From NCBI GenBank assembly GCA_910587765.1, contig CAJUNR010000006.1:1-64000 (forward strand): DNA of 64,000 bases. Reading direction: 5' to 3'. Source of the DNA: an uncultured Lachnospiraceae bacterium. Its GTDB lineage: Bacteria; Bacillota; Clostridia; Lachnospirales; Lachnospiraceae. The first letter of the stretch is position 1, and every line of letters starts with the position of its first letter. The notes under the pieces are model-generated. The model was not told where the DNA came from. It worked only from the letters and a program-made list of their open reading frames with translations, and searched no databases. The translations under genes were made by a program, and so were the position numbers. This document shows positions 35,386 to 43,636 of the stretch, piece after piece.

Positions 35386-37338
35386 ATGAACAGGAAAAAA
35401 TATTATATAACCACTGCCATTGCCTATACATCCGGAAAACCGCACATTGGCAATACCTATGAGATCGTCCTCGCGGACAGCATCGCCCGCTACAAAAGAT
35501 TCCAGGGATACGACGTGTTCTTTCAGACCGGAACCGATGAGCATGGCCAGAAGATCGAACTGAAAGCAGCGGAAACCGGCGTCACGCCGCAGGAGTTTGT
35601 CGACCATGTAGCCGGACAGATTCACGAGATCTGGGATCTGATGGACACATCCTATGACAAATTCATACGGACGACCGACAAAGATCATGAGGCGCAGGTG
35701 CAGAAGATTTTTAAATATATGTACGACAAAGGCGACATTTACAAAGGATATTACGAAGGGATGTACTGTACGCCCTGCGAATCCTTCTTCACGGAATCCC
35801 AGTTGAAAGACGGCAAATGTCCGGACTGCGGGCGGGAAGTGCAGCCGGCAAAGGAAGAGGCTTATTTCTTCAAAATGAGCAAATACGCAGACCGGCTGAT
35901 TGAGCATATCAACAGCCATCCGGAATTTATCCAGCCTGTGTCGCGCAGAAATGAGATGATGAACAACTTCCTGCTGCCCGGCCTGCAGGATCTGTGCGTC
36001 TCCCGCACCTCCTTCAAATGGGGAATTCCGGTGGATTTCGACCCCGGGCATGTCGTCTATGTGTGGCTGGACGCTCTGACCAACTATATCACCGGCATCG
36101 GCTATGAGTGCGGCGGCGACAGCAGCGACCAGTTCAGGAAAAACTGGCCCGCCGATCTGCACCTGATCGGCAAGGATATCATCCGTTTCCACACGATCTA
36201 CTGGCCGATCTTTCTCATGTCCCTGGATCTGCCGCTTCCGAAACAAATCTTCGGACATCCCTGGCTTCTTCAGGGGGAGGGCAAGATGAGCAAGTCCAAA
36301 GGAAATGTGCTTTACGCGGACGAGCTGGTGGATTTCTTCGGTGTGGACGCCGTACGCTATTTTGTGCTTCACGAGATGCCATTTGAAAACGACGGCGTTA
36401 TCACCTGGGAGCTGATGGTGGAACGGTTGAACTCCGAACTGGCCAACACACTGGGGAATCTGGTGAACCGTACCGTTTCCATGTCCAACAAATATTTCGG
36501 CGGAATCGTCACAAATACAGGCATCGGCGAAGAAGTGGACGAGGATCTGAAAAAGACCGTCCTGAACACCCTTTCCAGAGTGACGGAAAAAATGGAACAG
36601 CTTCGCGTGGCGGATGCCATCACCGAGATTTTCAACCTGTTCAGACGATGCAACAAATACATCGACGAGACGATGCCCTGGGCGCTGGCAAAAGACGAAG
36701 CCAAAAAAGACCGTCTTGCCGCGGTCCTCTACAATCTGGCGGAAAGCATCAGCTACGGAGCCGCTCTGCTGGAGCCGTTCATGCCGTCCACCTCGGAAAA
36801 AATCCTGCAGCAGTTAAATGCCAGGAGCCGGACCATCGAAGATATGGACACGTTCGGATTCTATGAATCCGGCACGAAGGTAACCGATCACCCCGAAATT
36901 CTCTTTGCCCGTCTGGATATTAAAGAAGTGCTGGAAAAAGTGGAAGAGAAAAAAGCCGCTGCGGAAACCGCGGAAAAAGAACCGGACACCGCCGTCGATG
37001 TAGAACCAAAAGCGAATATTTCCTACGACGATTTCAGCAGGCTGCAGTTTCAGGTCGGAGAGATTCTCTCCTGCGAGGCAGTGCCGAAAGCGGACCGTCT
37101 GCTCTGTTCTCAGGTGAAGATCGGAAACCGGACCCGGCAGATCGTCTCCGGCATCCGCAGCTCCTACACCCCTGAGGAAATGGTCGGCAAAAAGGTGATG
37201 GTGCTCGTGAATCTGGAACCCCGGAAAATCCGCGGTCTGCTGTCGGAGGGCATGCTGCTCTGCGCGGAGGATGAAAACGGAACGCTTTCTCTGATGACTC
37301 CGGAAAAACCCATGCCTGCGGGCGCGGAAATCTGTTGA
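35386..37338 (+). CDS. metG: Methionyl-tRNA synthetase
   Basis: A 650-residue class I synthetase that charges tRNA-Met. It has the HIGH motif as P-H-I-G-N (about 20), a zinc knuckle with C-T-P-C and C-P-D-C (about 128-148), and K-M-S-K-S (about 302). The anticodon-binding helical domain is about 385-510. After a charged linker (about 520-545) comes a C-terminal EMAP/Arc1p-like tRNA-binding domain (FQVGEILSCEAVPKADRLLCSQV), used for dimerisation. Length is normal for the Firmicute form. GAGGTGG precedes ATG. Confidence 0.97.
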   Translation: MNRKKYYITTAIAYTSGKPHIGNTYEIVLADSIARYKRFQGYDVFFQTGTDEHGQKIELKAAETGVTPQEFVDHVAGQIHEIWDLMDTSYDKFIRTTDKDHEAQVQKIFKYMYDKGDIYKGYYEGMYCTPCESFFTESQLKDGKCPDCGREVQPAKEEAYFFKMSKYADRLIEHINSHPEFIQPVSRRNEMMNNFLLPGLQDLCVSRTSFKWGIPVDFDPGHVVYVWLDALTNYITGIGYECGGDSSDQFRKNWPADLHLIGKDIIRFHTIYWPIFLMSLDLPLPKQIFGHPWLLQGEGKMSKSKGNVLYADELVDFFGVDAVRYFVLHEMPFENDGVITWELMVERLNSELANTLGNLVNRTVSMSNKYFGGIVTNTGIGEEVDEDLKKTVLNTLSRVTEKMEQLRVADAITEIFNLFRRCNKYIDETMPWALAKDEAKKDRLAAVLYNLAESISYGAALLEPFMPSTSEKILQQLNARSRTIEDMDTFGFYESGTKVTDHPEILFARLDIKEVLEKVEEKKAAAETAEKEPDTAVDVEPKANISYDDFSRLQFQVGEILSCEAVPKADRLLCSQVKIGNRTRQIVSGIRSSYTPEEMVGKKVMVLVNLEPRKIRGLLSEGMLLCAEDENGTLSLMTPEKPMPAGAEIC

Positions 37339-37351
37339 TTTATGCTGCAAG

Positions 37352-37376
37352 AGGGGAGCCGTATGCTCCCCTTTTC
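37352..37376 (+). terminator. Intrinsic terminator of metG
   Basis: An 8-base stem AGGGGAGC / GCTCCCCT with a five-base loop and a short T run, placed 14 bases after the metG stop. Confidence 0.85.
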
Positions 37377-37626
37377 CATATGCACGGGCAGGAAGAAATC
37401 TTCCCCGCCCGACTACACAGGCCCGCACAGGAAAGTTTGCCGCCGGGGAATCATGCGGGCCGCGAAGCGGGCGGAAAAACAATTATCCCCCGTTCGATCA
37501 GGAACCTCAAAAATTGTCAGCTAATATATTATGTAAAGTGCCCATTAAAATCGGCCTTAAATGGCAGAATGCACAAAAAAGCCAAAAACCGGTGGACGCA
37601 CCGGAAAGTTATCAAGCATTTCTCCC

Positions 37627-37713
37627 CACATAACCACAAAGTTATCCACATTCGGAGGACTTGAAAACTTGGACAATCTTGAGTTGTTCACAAAGTTATC
37701 CACATTATCCACA
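37627..37713. other. DnaA-box cluster in the metG-trmB gap
   Basis: Three exact copies of TTATCCACA, at 37642-37650, 37696-37704 and 37705-37713, all in the same orientation. Near matches with two differences occur at about 37629 and 37684. The surrounding 37500-37870 stretch is AT-rich and gene-free. Such a density suggests DnaA binding: a titration site, a DnaA-regulated promoter for trmB, or part of an origin. No dnaA or dnaN is in the window. The remaining gap bases show no gene. Confidence 0.7.
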
Positions 37714-37817
37714 TTTTCTGTGTGTAAAAGCATGTTTATACGTGGATAGAAAATAAACAAATGTTTTGTGATTATCCCCGAAAATATTCTCCCGGAGGAA
37801 AAATCCTCAGATTTTAC

Positions 37818-37834
37818 TTGACATTTAAAATGTC
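37818..37834 (+). promoter_or_regulatory. Candidate trmB promoter overlapping a palindrome
   Basis: A perfect -35 TTGACA (37818-37823) lies within GACATTTAAAATGTC (37820-37834), an exact palindrome with 7-base arms. No good -10 is seen at the ideal spacing; TATGGG at 37839 is the nearest. A regulator bound here would block the polymerase. Confidence 0.45.
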
Positions 37835-37934
37835 TAACTATGGGGTTTATTGTCAGAAAACAACGCCTTTTTTCAACAGATTCAGAACCCCGCACCATCA
37901 TCAAAGCTGCTAAGGAAAGGAACAACCAGAAGTT

Positions 37935-38609
37935 ATGAGACTTAGAAATATTAAAGGTTCAAGAGAAGTCATCGCCGCAAGTCCCTGCGTCATCCATGAA
38001 GAAGAATCCAGAGCCGGAACATGGAAAGAGGTTTTCGGAAACGACCATCCGCTTCACATCGAAATCGGCATGGGAAAAGGACAGTTCATCATGGCGCTTG
38101 CGAAGGAACATCCTCAGATGAATTATATAGGAATCGAGAAATATTCCAGCGTCCTGATCCGCGCGCTTGAAAAGATGGCCCGGGAAGAACAGCCGCTTTC
38201 CAATCTGTATTTTATCCGTATGGATGCGGAACGTATCGGACACGTATTTGCGAAAGGTGAAGTAGAACGGATCTACCTGAACTTTTCCGATCCATGGCCC
38301 AAAGAACGGCACGCCGGAAGAAGGCTGACCAGCACGAACTATCTGACGCGCTACGAACAGATTCTGGCTCCCGGAGGACGGATCGAATTTAAGACCGATA
38401 ACCGTCCGCTGTTTGACTTTTCCGTAGCGTCCGTGCAGGAAACCGGCTGGACGCTTCAGGCCGTCACCTATGATCTGCACCGCGACCGGGAACTGATGAA
38501 AGGCAACATAATGACCGAATACGAGGAACGTTTTTCCGCCGCGGGCAATCCCATTCATAAGCTGATCGCGCTTCCCGGAGCAGACAGGGCAATTCTAAAC
38601 ATAAACTGA
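37935..38609 (+). CDS. trmB: tRNA (guanine-N7-)-methyltransferase
   Basis: A 224-residue SAM-dependent enzyme that makes m7G46 in the variable loop of tRNAs. SAM motif I-E-I-G-M-G-K-G-Q-F (about 42-51) and the family signature N-F-S-D-P-W-P-K-E-R-H (about 117) are intact, as is the C-terminal FKTDN. It is followed directly by a tRNA gene with its own promoter. AAGGAA precedes the start. Confidence 0.95.
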   Translation: MRLRNIKGSREVIAASPCVIHEEESRAGTWKEVFGNDHPLHIEIGMGKGQFIMALAKEHPQMNYIGIEKYSSVLIRALEKMAREEQPLSNLYFIRMDAERIGHVFAKGEVERIYLNFSDPWPKERHAGRRLTSTNYLTRYEQILAPGGRIEFKTDNRPLFDFSVASVQETGWTLQAVTYDLHRDRELMKGNIMTEYEERFSAAGNPIHKLIALPGADRAILNIN

Positions 38610-38638
38610 AATTTTTTTAAAAAATTTTAAAAAAACAC

Positions 38639-38667
38639 TTGCAATTTTTTCAGTACTTGGTTATAAT
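38639..38667 (+). promoter_or_regulatory. Promoter of tRNA-Lys
   Basis: TTGCAA (38639-38644), a 17-base spacer and a perfect TATAAT (38662-38667), with an A/T-rich upstream stretch like an UP element. It ends 33 bases before the tRNA. Confidence 0.85.
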
Positions 38668-38700
38668 ATGTTTTGTTCGTTGAACATACACATAAGAGAT

Positions 38701-38773
38701 GCGCTTTTAGCTCAGTTGGTAGAGCACCTGACTCTTAATCAGGGTGTCCAGGGTTCGAGCCCCTGATGGCGCA
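38701..38773 (+). tRNA. tRNA-Lys (anticodon CUU)
   Basis: A 73-base cloverleaf: acceptor GCGCTTT / ATGGCGC (one wobble and one T-T mismatch), D arm GCTC..GAGC, anticodon stem CCTGA / TCAGG with loop CTCTTAA (anticodon CTT at 38734-38736), T arm CAGGG / CCCTG with TTCGAGC. The terminal CCA is not encoded. It would decode AAG. Confidence 0.95.
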
Positions 38774-39008
38774 CGCAGGAGCACTGTTTTTGGAACGAAG
38801 CGTCCGGGGACGGTGTTCTTTTTGTTTTCCGTGAAAACGGGACGCCCTTTTTCAGCATCCCGTCTCTGCTTTTCAATACTCTGTTTTTCCGTATCCGCGT
38901 CCGAAGAACATCGGATCCATCTGGTAGATGTCCGCTCTTCCTCTTTCCGATACAATTCAGAAAGAAGAAACCGCATCAACATCGAAAACCAGATAAGAAA
39001 AAGGGTAC

Positions 39009-39038
39009 TTGCATTGTACAAGCACCCTGTAGTATAAT
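39009..39038 (+). promoter_or_regulatory. Promoter of the antisense antitoxin RNA
   Basis: TTGCAT (39009-39014), an 18-base spacer and a perfect TATAAT (39033-39038). It points toward the small toxin gene, with a terminator about 100 bases downstream. Confidence 0.7.
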
Positions 39039-39044
39039 CTACTC

Positions 39045-39143
39045 AGAAAGGTTGTCGGAATTGCTTCCGATGTGCCCTCGGTAAAATGATTTTAGAAAAA
39101 GAAATAGCATCTTACCTTGGCGGGAGGGATGCTATTTCTTTTT
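39045..39143 (+). ncRNA. Candidate type I antitoxin RNA
   Basis: An RNA of about 100 bases inferred from the promoter at 39009 to a strong terminator. The terminator stem is AAAAAGAAATAGCATC / GATGCTATTTCTTTTT (39096-39111 with 39128-39143). A 5' hairpin GTCGGAATTGCTTCCGAT is also visible. It overlaps the last four codons (HKKK/stop) and 3' end of the toxin gene on the other strand, as in TxpA/RatA-type convergent pairs. The start site is inferred. Confidence 0.65.
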
Positions 39144-39212
39144 ATGATTGTCTATGTAAGACAGGGCCGCAAAAATAACAAGCAGTAATGTCAAAACTTC
39201 CATCACGCTCAT
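39132..39212 (-). CDS. Holin-like type I toxin, 26 residues
   Basis: A 26-codon gene behind a near-perfect AAGGAGGTGA site. The product has a short polar start (MSVMEV), one membrane span of about 14-16 residues (LTLLLVIFAALSYI) and a DNHKKK tail. This is the layout of the putative holin-like toxin family (TxpA/BsrG/Fst-like), which inserts in the membrane when over-made. A minus-strand -10 TATAAT sits at 39281-39276. The antisense RNA converging from the left should repress it. The shared terminator stem lies inside its last codons. Confidence 0.85.
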   Translation of the reverse strand: MSVMEVLTLLLVIFAALSYIDNHKKK

Positions 39213-39275
39213 GGGCCTCACCTCCTTAATAACTGGAGGGCATCATCGGAAACGCATCCTTTCCTTCCGTTTTCA

Positions 39276-39281
39276 ATTATA
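39276..39281 (-). promoter_or_regulatory. -10 element of the toxin gene
   Basis: A perfect TATAAT on the minus strand, 64 bases before the toxin ATG. The -35 region is T-rich and weak, so the promoter is assigned on the -10 alone. Confidence 0.5.
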
Positions 39282-39425
39282 CGCTTTTATTCTAACACAA
39301 AAAATACGGATTGACCATCGAAAACCGGATTAAAAGTAGACAAAAAAGGCGCGAAAAGACTATAATAGGAATAGCTCTGTTTCTTCATTTTTGAAACACT
39401 ATGTTATTACAAAGGAGGTATTTCT

Positions 39426-40043
39426 ATGGATAAGAAAGCAATGTACCATCTGACTTACGGCCTGTTCGTCCTCACCTCGGCATTTGACGGGAAAGACAGC
39501 GGCTGCATCATCAATACGGCCGGTCAGGTAACCAGCAGCCCCAACCGAATCAGTATTACGGTAAACAAAGCCAATTTCACCCATGATCTGGTCGTTCAGA
39601 GCCGCCTGTTCAATGTATCGGTTCTCAGCGAAGAAGCTGTTTTTGAGACGTTCCGGCATTTCGGTTTTCAGTCGGGACGCAGCACGGATAAATTTTCCGC
39701 TTACACAGACTGCAGCCGCAGCGCAAACGGTCTGTATTATATCACGGCGGGAACCAACAGTTACATAAGCGCGGCCGTAGAACAGACCGTCGATCTGGGA
39801 AGCCATACCTTGTTTATCGCTTCCGTAAATGATATGGAGGTTCTCTCCAAGGCCCCGTCCGCAACTTACGCTTACTACCAGTCCTCCATCAAGCCGGCGC
39901 CGGAACTGCCGGCTTCCGGTCAGAAAACAGCATGGCGCTGCAGCGTCTGCGGTTATCTCTATGAAGGGGAAACGCTTCCGGAGGATTTCCTCTGTCCTCT
40001 GTGCAAACATCCGGCCTCCGATTTTGAAAAAGTCACACCGTAA
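39426..40043 (+). CDS. hrb: Flavin reductase-rubredoxin fusion (high-molecular-weight rubredoxin)
   Basis: A 205-residue fusion. Residues 1-150 form a flavin reductase-like FMN-binding split barrel (AGQVTSSPNRISITVNK, then FNVSVLSEEA). Residues 165-203 are a rubredoxin with the two pairs C-S-V-C-G-Y and C-P-L-C that hold one iron. In Moorella and other anaerobes such Hrb proteins pass electrons from NAD(P)H to flavodiiron proteins to remove oxygen or nitric oxide. AAAGGAGG precedes ATG. Confidence 0.92.
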   Translation: MDKKAMYHLTYGLFVLTSAFDGKDSGCIINTAGQVTSSPNRISITVNKANFTHDLVVQSRLFNVSVLSEEAVFETFRHFGFQSGRSTDKFSAYTDCSRSANGLYYITAGTNSYISAAVEQTVDLGSHTLFIASVNDMEVLSKAPSATYAYYQSSIKPAPELPASGQKTAWRCSVCGYLYEGETLPEDFLCPLCKHPASDFEKVTP

Positions 40044-40090
40044 ACCGGGCCCGGCGAAGATTCGCCGGGTTTCGAAATGAGGGATTTACA

Positions 40091-40753
40091 ATGAAAAGAA
40101 ATGCGAAAGAATATATTCTGCGCCTGCTGCTTTTATTTATCGGACTCGTCATCGCTCATTTGGGCGTGACCCTGTTCCTCCTGACAGACCTGGGAGCCGA
40201 TCCCTTTAACGTCTTTATTCAGGGAATCTTCCGGACGCTGGGACGCCTGATCCCCGTACTGACCCACGGCTACACCCACGCCGCCGTTAGTATCCTCATC
40301 ATGCTGATCCTGCTCATAACGGACCGAAGCTATGTCAAAGCCGGCACCCTGGTATGTATGGCCGCCGGCGGACCCATCATTGATGTATTCACGCGCCTGC
40401 TGGAGTCCTTCATTCATCCGGGCAATCCTTTTGTCCTGCGTCTTCTGACGCTGGCGCTCGGCTGCGTGATCCTGGCCTTCGGCATGACCATCGTCATCAA
40501 GTCCGACGCCGGCACCGGGCCTAACGATCTGGTAGCCATCGTTTTAAGCGACCGGCTCGCAAAACCTTTCGGACCGGTCCGTATTCTGGTGGATGTCTGC
40601 TTCGTGGCCTCCGGCTTTCTCATGGGCGGAGCCGTCGGAGTCGGAACGCTGATCAGCGCCTTTCTGGTAGGACCAGTGGCCGGCGTGTTTCTGCCGCACA
40701 GTGAACGGCTGGTGAATGCAACGCTTCATTTTCTGAAGGTCTCTGAAGGATAA
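40091..40753 (+). CDS. YczE/YyaS/YitT-family membrane protein
   Basis: A 220-residue integral membrane protein with five or six helices, matching the YczE-type family (GLVIAHLGVTLFLLTDLGADPF near the N-terminus and KSDAGTGPNDLVAI later). The substrate is unknown; it may be a small transporter or a membrane factor. It lies 47 bases after the rubredoxin fusion and is probably co-transcribed with it. Confidence 0.85.
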   Translation: MKRNAKEYILRLLLLFIGLVIAHLGVTLFLLTDLGADPFNVFIQGIFRTLGRLIPVLTHGYTHAAVSILIMLILLITDRSYVKAGTLVCMAAGGPIIDVFTRLLESFIHPGNPFVLRLLTLALGCVILAFGMTIVIKSDAGTGPNDLVAIVLSDRLAKPFGPVRILVDVCFVASGFLMGGAVGVGTLISAFLVGPVAGVFLPHSERLVNATLHFLKVSEG

Positions 40754-40777
40754 GCCGGCATTTCGCTGTATTTTTTC

Positions 40778-40868
40778 TTTACACGCCTTTCCTTTTCAGT
40801 TATAATAAAATTATTCATAAGATTGACCAGAGGAGACAAAGACGTTTTCACACGCTTTGTCTCTTTTT
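40778..40868 (+). promoter_or_regulatory. Promoter followed at once by an intrinsic terminator: possible attenuator
   Basis: TTTACA (40778-40783), a 17-base spacer and TATAAT (40801-40806) predict a start near 40813. Only 20 bases later comes a terminator, GAGACAAAG / CTTTGTCTC (40833-40841 with 40855-40863) plus T5. A second GC-rich hairpin CCCGGC...GCCGGG lies at about 40948-40964, just before the ribosome site. Either the hairpin simply ends the upstream operon or the 180-base leader controls the next gene by attenuation. Confidence 0.6.
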
Positions 40869-40996
40869 ATTTGTGGGAAAACGAATCCTTTTCCTGCGCA
40901 GTCACACAGGAATACCCGAAAAAATATCAGCAGAACCGGCAGAGGCCCGGCGCGGTGCCGGGGAGGAATCTGCATCACAAAAAGGAGGGCATTGTT

Positions 40997-43579
40997 ATGG
41001 CAGCATTTGACAGAATAAAAAGCGGCCTGCCGCAGGTGGACGCGATTCTGGACCACATCCGGATCGGAGACAACGTGGTCTGGCAGGTGACCGCAGTCGA
41101 CGAATTTCGGTATTTCGCGGAGCTCTTTGCCAGACAGGCGGTGCAGGACGGACGAAACGTGATTTACATCCGTTTCGCCCAGCACGAACCGGTGCTGAAG
41201 GACCTGACCGGCATCACCGTGAAGCAGTTCAACCCGGACGACGGATTTGAGGCCTTTACCGTGGGCATCCACGAGGAAATTACCCGACAGGGGAAGGAAG
41301 CGTTTTACGTCTTCGACTGTCTGTCGGAGCTGCAGTCGGTCTGGTATACGGATCTGATGATGGGCAATTTTTTCCGGGTCACCTGCCCCTATCTTTTTGT
41401 GATGGATACGGTGGCGTACTTCCCGCTGCTGCGGGGGCGGCATTCCTATGACGCGGTGGGACGCATCCGGGATACGACGCAGCTTCTGCTGGATGTTTAT
41501 TCCGACGAGAAACACCGGTATCTGCACCCCTTAAAGGTGTGGAACCGCAATTCCGAGAAGATGTTCCTGCCCCACCGATGCCCAAAGGACAGCGGCGTTT
41601 TCGCTCCGGTGGACAACGGCGTGGGCATGAGCCGCTATTACCAGACGATCCAGAAGATCAAAGAGCAAAGCCAGGATCAGAATTTTGACAGCTACGACCG
41701 CTTTTTCAGCATGGCAAAGCTTCAGTACGCCGCCGGCATCTTCTCCGAAGAAACCGAACGGCAAATCATCAGCAGCACCATGACCAAAGATGCGCATCTG
41801 GAAAAACTGGTCCGGCAGTATTTCCGCCCGGAAGATTATTTTCAGCTTCGGGACCGGATGATCGGCAGCGGCGCCATCGGCGGCAAGGCCTGCGGCATGC
41901 TGCTGGCGCGCCGGATCGCCGAGACCGAAATTCCGGAATATTCCGCGTTCAGCGAACCCCACGATTCTTTTTACATCGGTTCGGACGTCTTCTACACGTA
42001 TATCGTGTCCAACGGCCACTGGGATCTGCGCATCGAACAGCGGACACCGGAAGGATATTTTGAAAAAGCGGAGGAACTGAAGGCGGCGCTGATGAGCGGA
42101 CGGTTTCCGGACAAGATTCGGGAACAGTTTCTGAACGTGCTGGAATATTTCGGGCAGAGTCCCTTTATCGTGCGCTCCTCCAGCTTTCTGGAGGACGGCT
42201 TCGGCAATGCGTTCGCCGGAAAATACGAGTCGGTGTTCTGCGTCAATCAGGGAAGCCCGGAACAGCGGATGGAAGCGTTTGAACAGGCCGTGCGGACGGT
42301 CTACGCCAGCACTATGGACTATTCCGCGCTGGAGTACCGCCGCAGACGGGATCTGGACAAAAAAGACGAACAGATGGCGATTCTGGTGCAGCGCGTATCG
42401 GGCACCTGGTACGGCGATTATTATATGCCGGGAGCGGCGGGCGTGGGCTACAGTCACAGCGCCTACCAGTGGTATCCGGACATGGACCCGAAAGCGGGCA
42501 TGCTGCGCCTGGTCATGGGGCTGGGGACCAAGGCGGTGGACCGCACCAAAGAGGACTACCCGCGCCTGTGCAATCTGGACCGCCCCGGGGCCACCATGCT
42601 GACAACCTTTGAACAGAAGCATAAATTTTCCCAGAGAAACATCGACGTGCTGGACTGCGCGGACAACCGGCTGACCGAAGTTCCTCTGGAACGGCTGCTC
42701 GAGCACCTCCCCCTGTGGTATAAGCGCATGGTGCTGGAACACGATCAGGATGCGGAGGACCGTCTGCGGGAGATGGGAAGGCGGCGGGACGTGTGGTTTG
42801 TAAGCTGTCAGAAACTGCTGGAAACCACCGCCTTCACCGGACTGATGCAGAACATCTTAAAGACGCTGGAGCGGGTCTATGAAAACCCGGTGGATATCGA
42901 ATACGCGGTCAATCTGGACGAAGACGGAGCGTTTGTGGTCAACCTTCTGCAGTGCCGGCCGCTGTATCTGGGACCGGAGGGGGAACAGGTGGATCTGGAC
43001 GCCCTGAAACCGAAGGAAATCTTTTTCGATATCCGGGACTCCTCCATGGGCGCTTCCGGCCCCCGCAGAATCGACGTGATCGTCCAGATCGACCCGGTTC
43101 TGTACTACAATTATCCCTATGCGAAAAAAGCCGGCGTCGCCGCGGCCGTAGGTAAAATCAACCGTTACTACGGCGGCAGCGGCAGACAGGTGATGCTGCT
43201 GGCCCCGGGACGCATCGGCACCTCTTCGCCGGAACTGGGCGTACCGGTGGTCTTCGGGGATATCTCCAACTTCTCCGAGATCTGCGAAATCTCGGACAGC
43301 CGGGCCGGCTACATGCCGGAATTAAGCTACGGAAGCCATATGTTCCAAGATCTGGTGGAGGCGCAGATCCGTTACCACGCCGTCTTCAACAACCGGAAGA
43401 CTCTGGAATACCATCCGGAGCTTTTTGCGCATCTGCCCGACCGCTTTCCGGATATCTGCGGCATCGGTTCCGAGCTGGAAGGGATGATACAGGTCCGGGA
43501 ACCGCAGCATCTGTACTGCTGGCTGGATGCAGTGAAAAATCAGTGTATCTGTGGAGTGATGCTGCCGCAGGATTTATAA
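40997..43579 (+). CDS. PEP synthase/PPDK-type PEP/pyruvate-binding protein
   Basis: An 860-residue protein. Residues 1-250 look like a degenerate RecA/KaiC-type domain (LPQVDAILDHIRIGDNVVWQV). From about 285 it carries a pyruvate phosphate dikinase-type PEP/pyruvate (ATP-grasp) domain (GSGAIGGKACGML, then SPFIVRSSSFLEDGFGNAFAGKYES and AILVQRVSG). The swivelling His domain and TIM barrel of full PEP synthases are not evident, so it may be a stand-alone phosphotransfer enzyme. ATG 40997 is chosen for AAAGGAGGG just upstream; longer frames back to 40823 run through the leader hairpins. Confidence 0.85.
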   Translation: MAAFDRIKSGLPQVDAILDHIRIGDNVVWQVTAVDEFRYFAELFARQAVQDGRNVIYIRFAQHEPVLKDLTGITVKQFNPDDGFEAFTVGIHEEITRQGKEAFYVFDCLSELQSVWYTDLMMGNFFRVTCPYLFVMDTVAYFPLLRGRHSYDAVGRIRDTTQLLLDVYSDEKHRYLHPLKVWNRNSEKMFLPHRCPKDSGVFAPVDNGVGMSRYYQTIQKIKEQSQDQNFDSYDRFFSMAKLQYAAGIFSEETERQIISSTMTKDAHLEKLVRQYFRPEDYFQLRDRMIGSGAIGGKACGMLLARRIAETEIPEYSAFSEPHDSFYIGSDVFYTYIVSNGHWDLRIEQRTPEGYFEKAEELKAALMSGRFPDKIREQFLNVLEYFGQSPFIVRSSSFLEDGFGNAFAGKYESVFCVNQGSPEQRMEAFEQAVRTVYASTMDYSALEYRRRRDLDKKDEQMAILVQRVSGTWYGDYYMPGAAGVGYSHSAYQWYPDMDPKAGMLRLVMGLGTKAVDRTKEDYPRLCNLDRPGATMLTTFEQKHKFSQRNIDVLDCADNRLTEVPLERLLEHLPLWYKRMVLEHDQDAEDRLREMGRRRDVWFVSCQKLLETTAFTGLMQNILKTLERVYENPVDIEYAVNLDEDGAFVVNLLQCRPLYLGPEGEQVDLDALKPKEIFFDIRDSSMGASGPRRIDVIVQIDPVLYYNYPYAKKAGVAAAVGKINRYYGGSGRQVMLLAPGRIGTSSPELGVPVVFGDISNFSEICEISDSRAGYMPELSYGSHMFQDLVEAQIRYHAVFNNRKTLEYHPELFAHLPDRFPDICGIGSELEGMIQVREPQHLYCWLDAVKNQCICGVMLPQDL

Positions 43580-43599
43580 ATCTTTTGACACAGTGAAAA

Positions 43600-43636
43600 A
43601 CAGCCGGTGCGGTTTCATACCGTGCCGGCTGTCTCG
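43600..43636. terminator. Intrinsic terminator after the PEP-binding gene
   Basis: A 14-base stem at 43600-43613 with 43619-43632 (two mismatches) flanked by A-run and T-rich sequence. It also overlaps the 3' end of the decayed sulfhydrylase gene on the other strand. Confidence 0.75.

Noticed and set aside
37557..37925. A 122-codon minus-strand gene between metG and trmB
   Set aside because: It is AT-rich, runs across the DnaA boxes and the trmB promoter region, has no ribosome site and no family resemblance.
41531..42742. A 403-codon minus-strand frame opposite the PEP/pyruvate-binding gene
   Set aside because: It lies wholly antisense to a well-supported gene, has low-complexity His/Gln/Arg composition and no ribosome site or family match. 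The same applies to long antisense frames at 53303-54598, 49210-50388 and 35134-36372.
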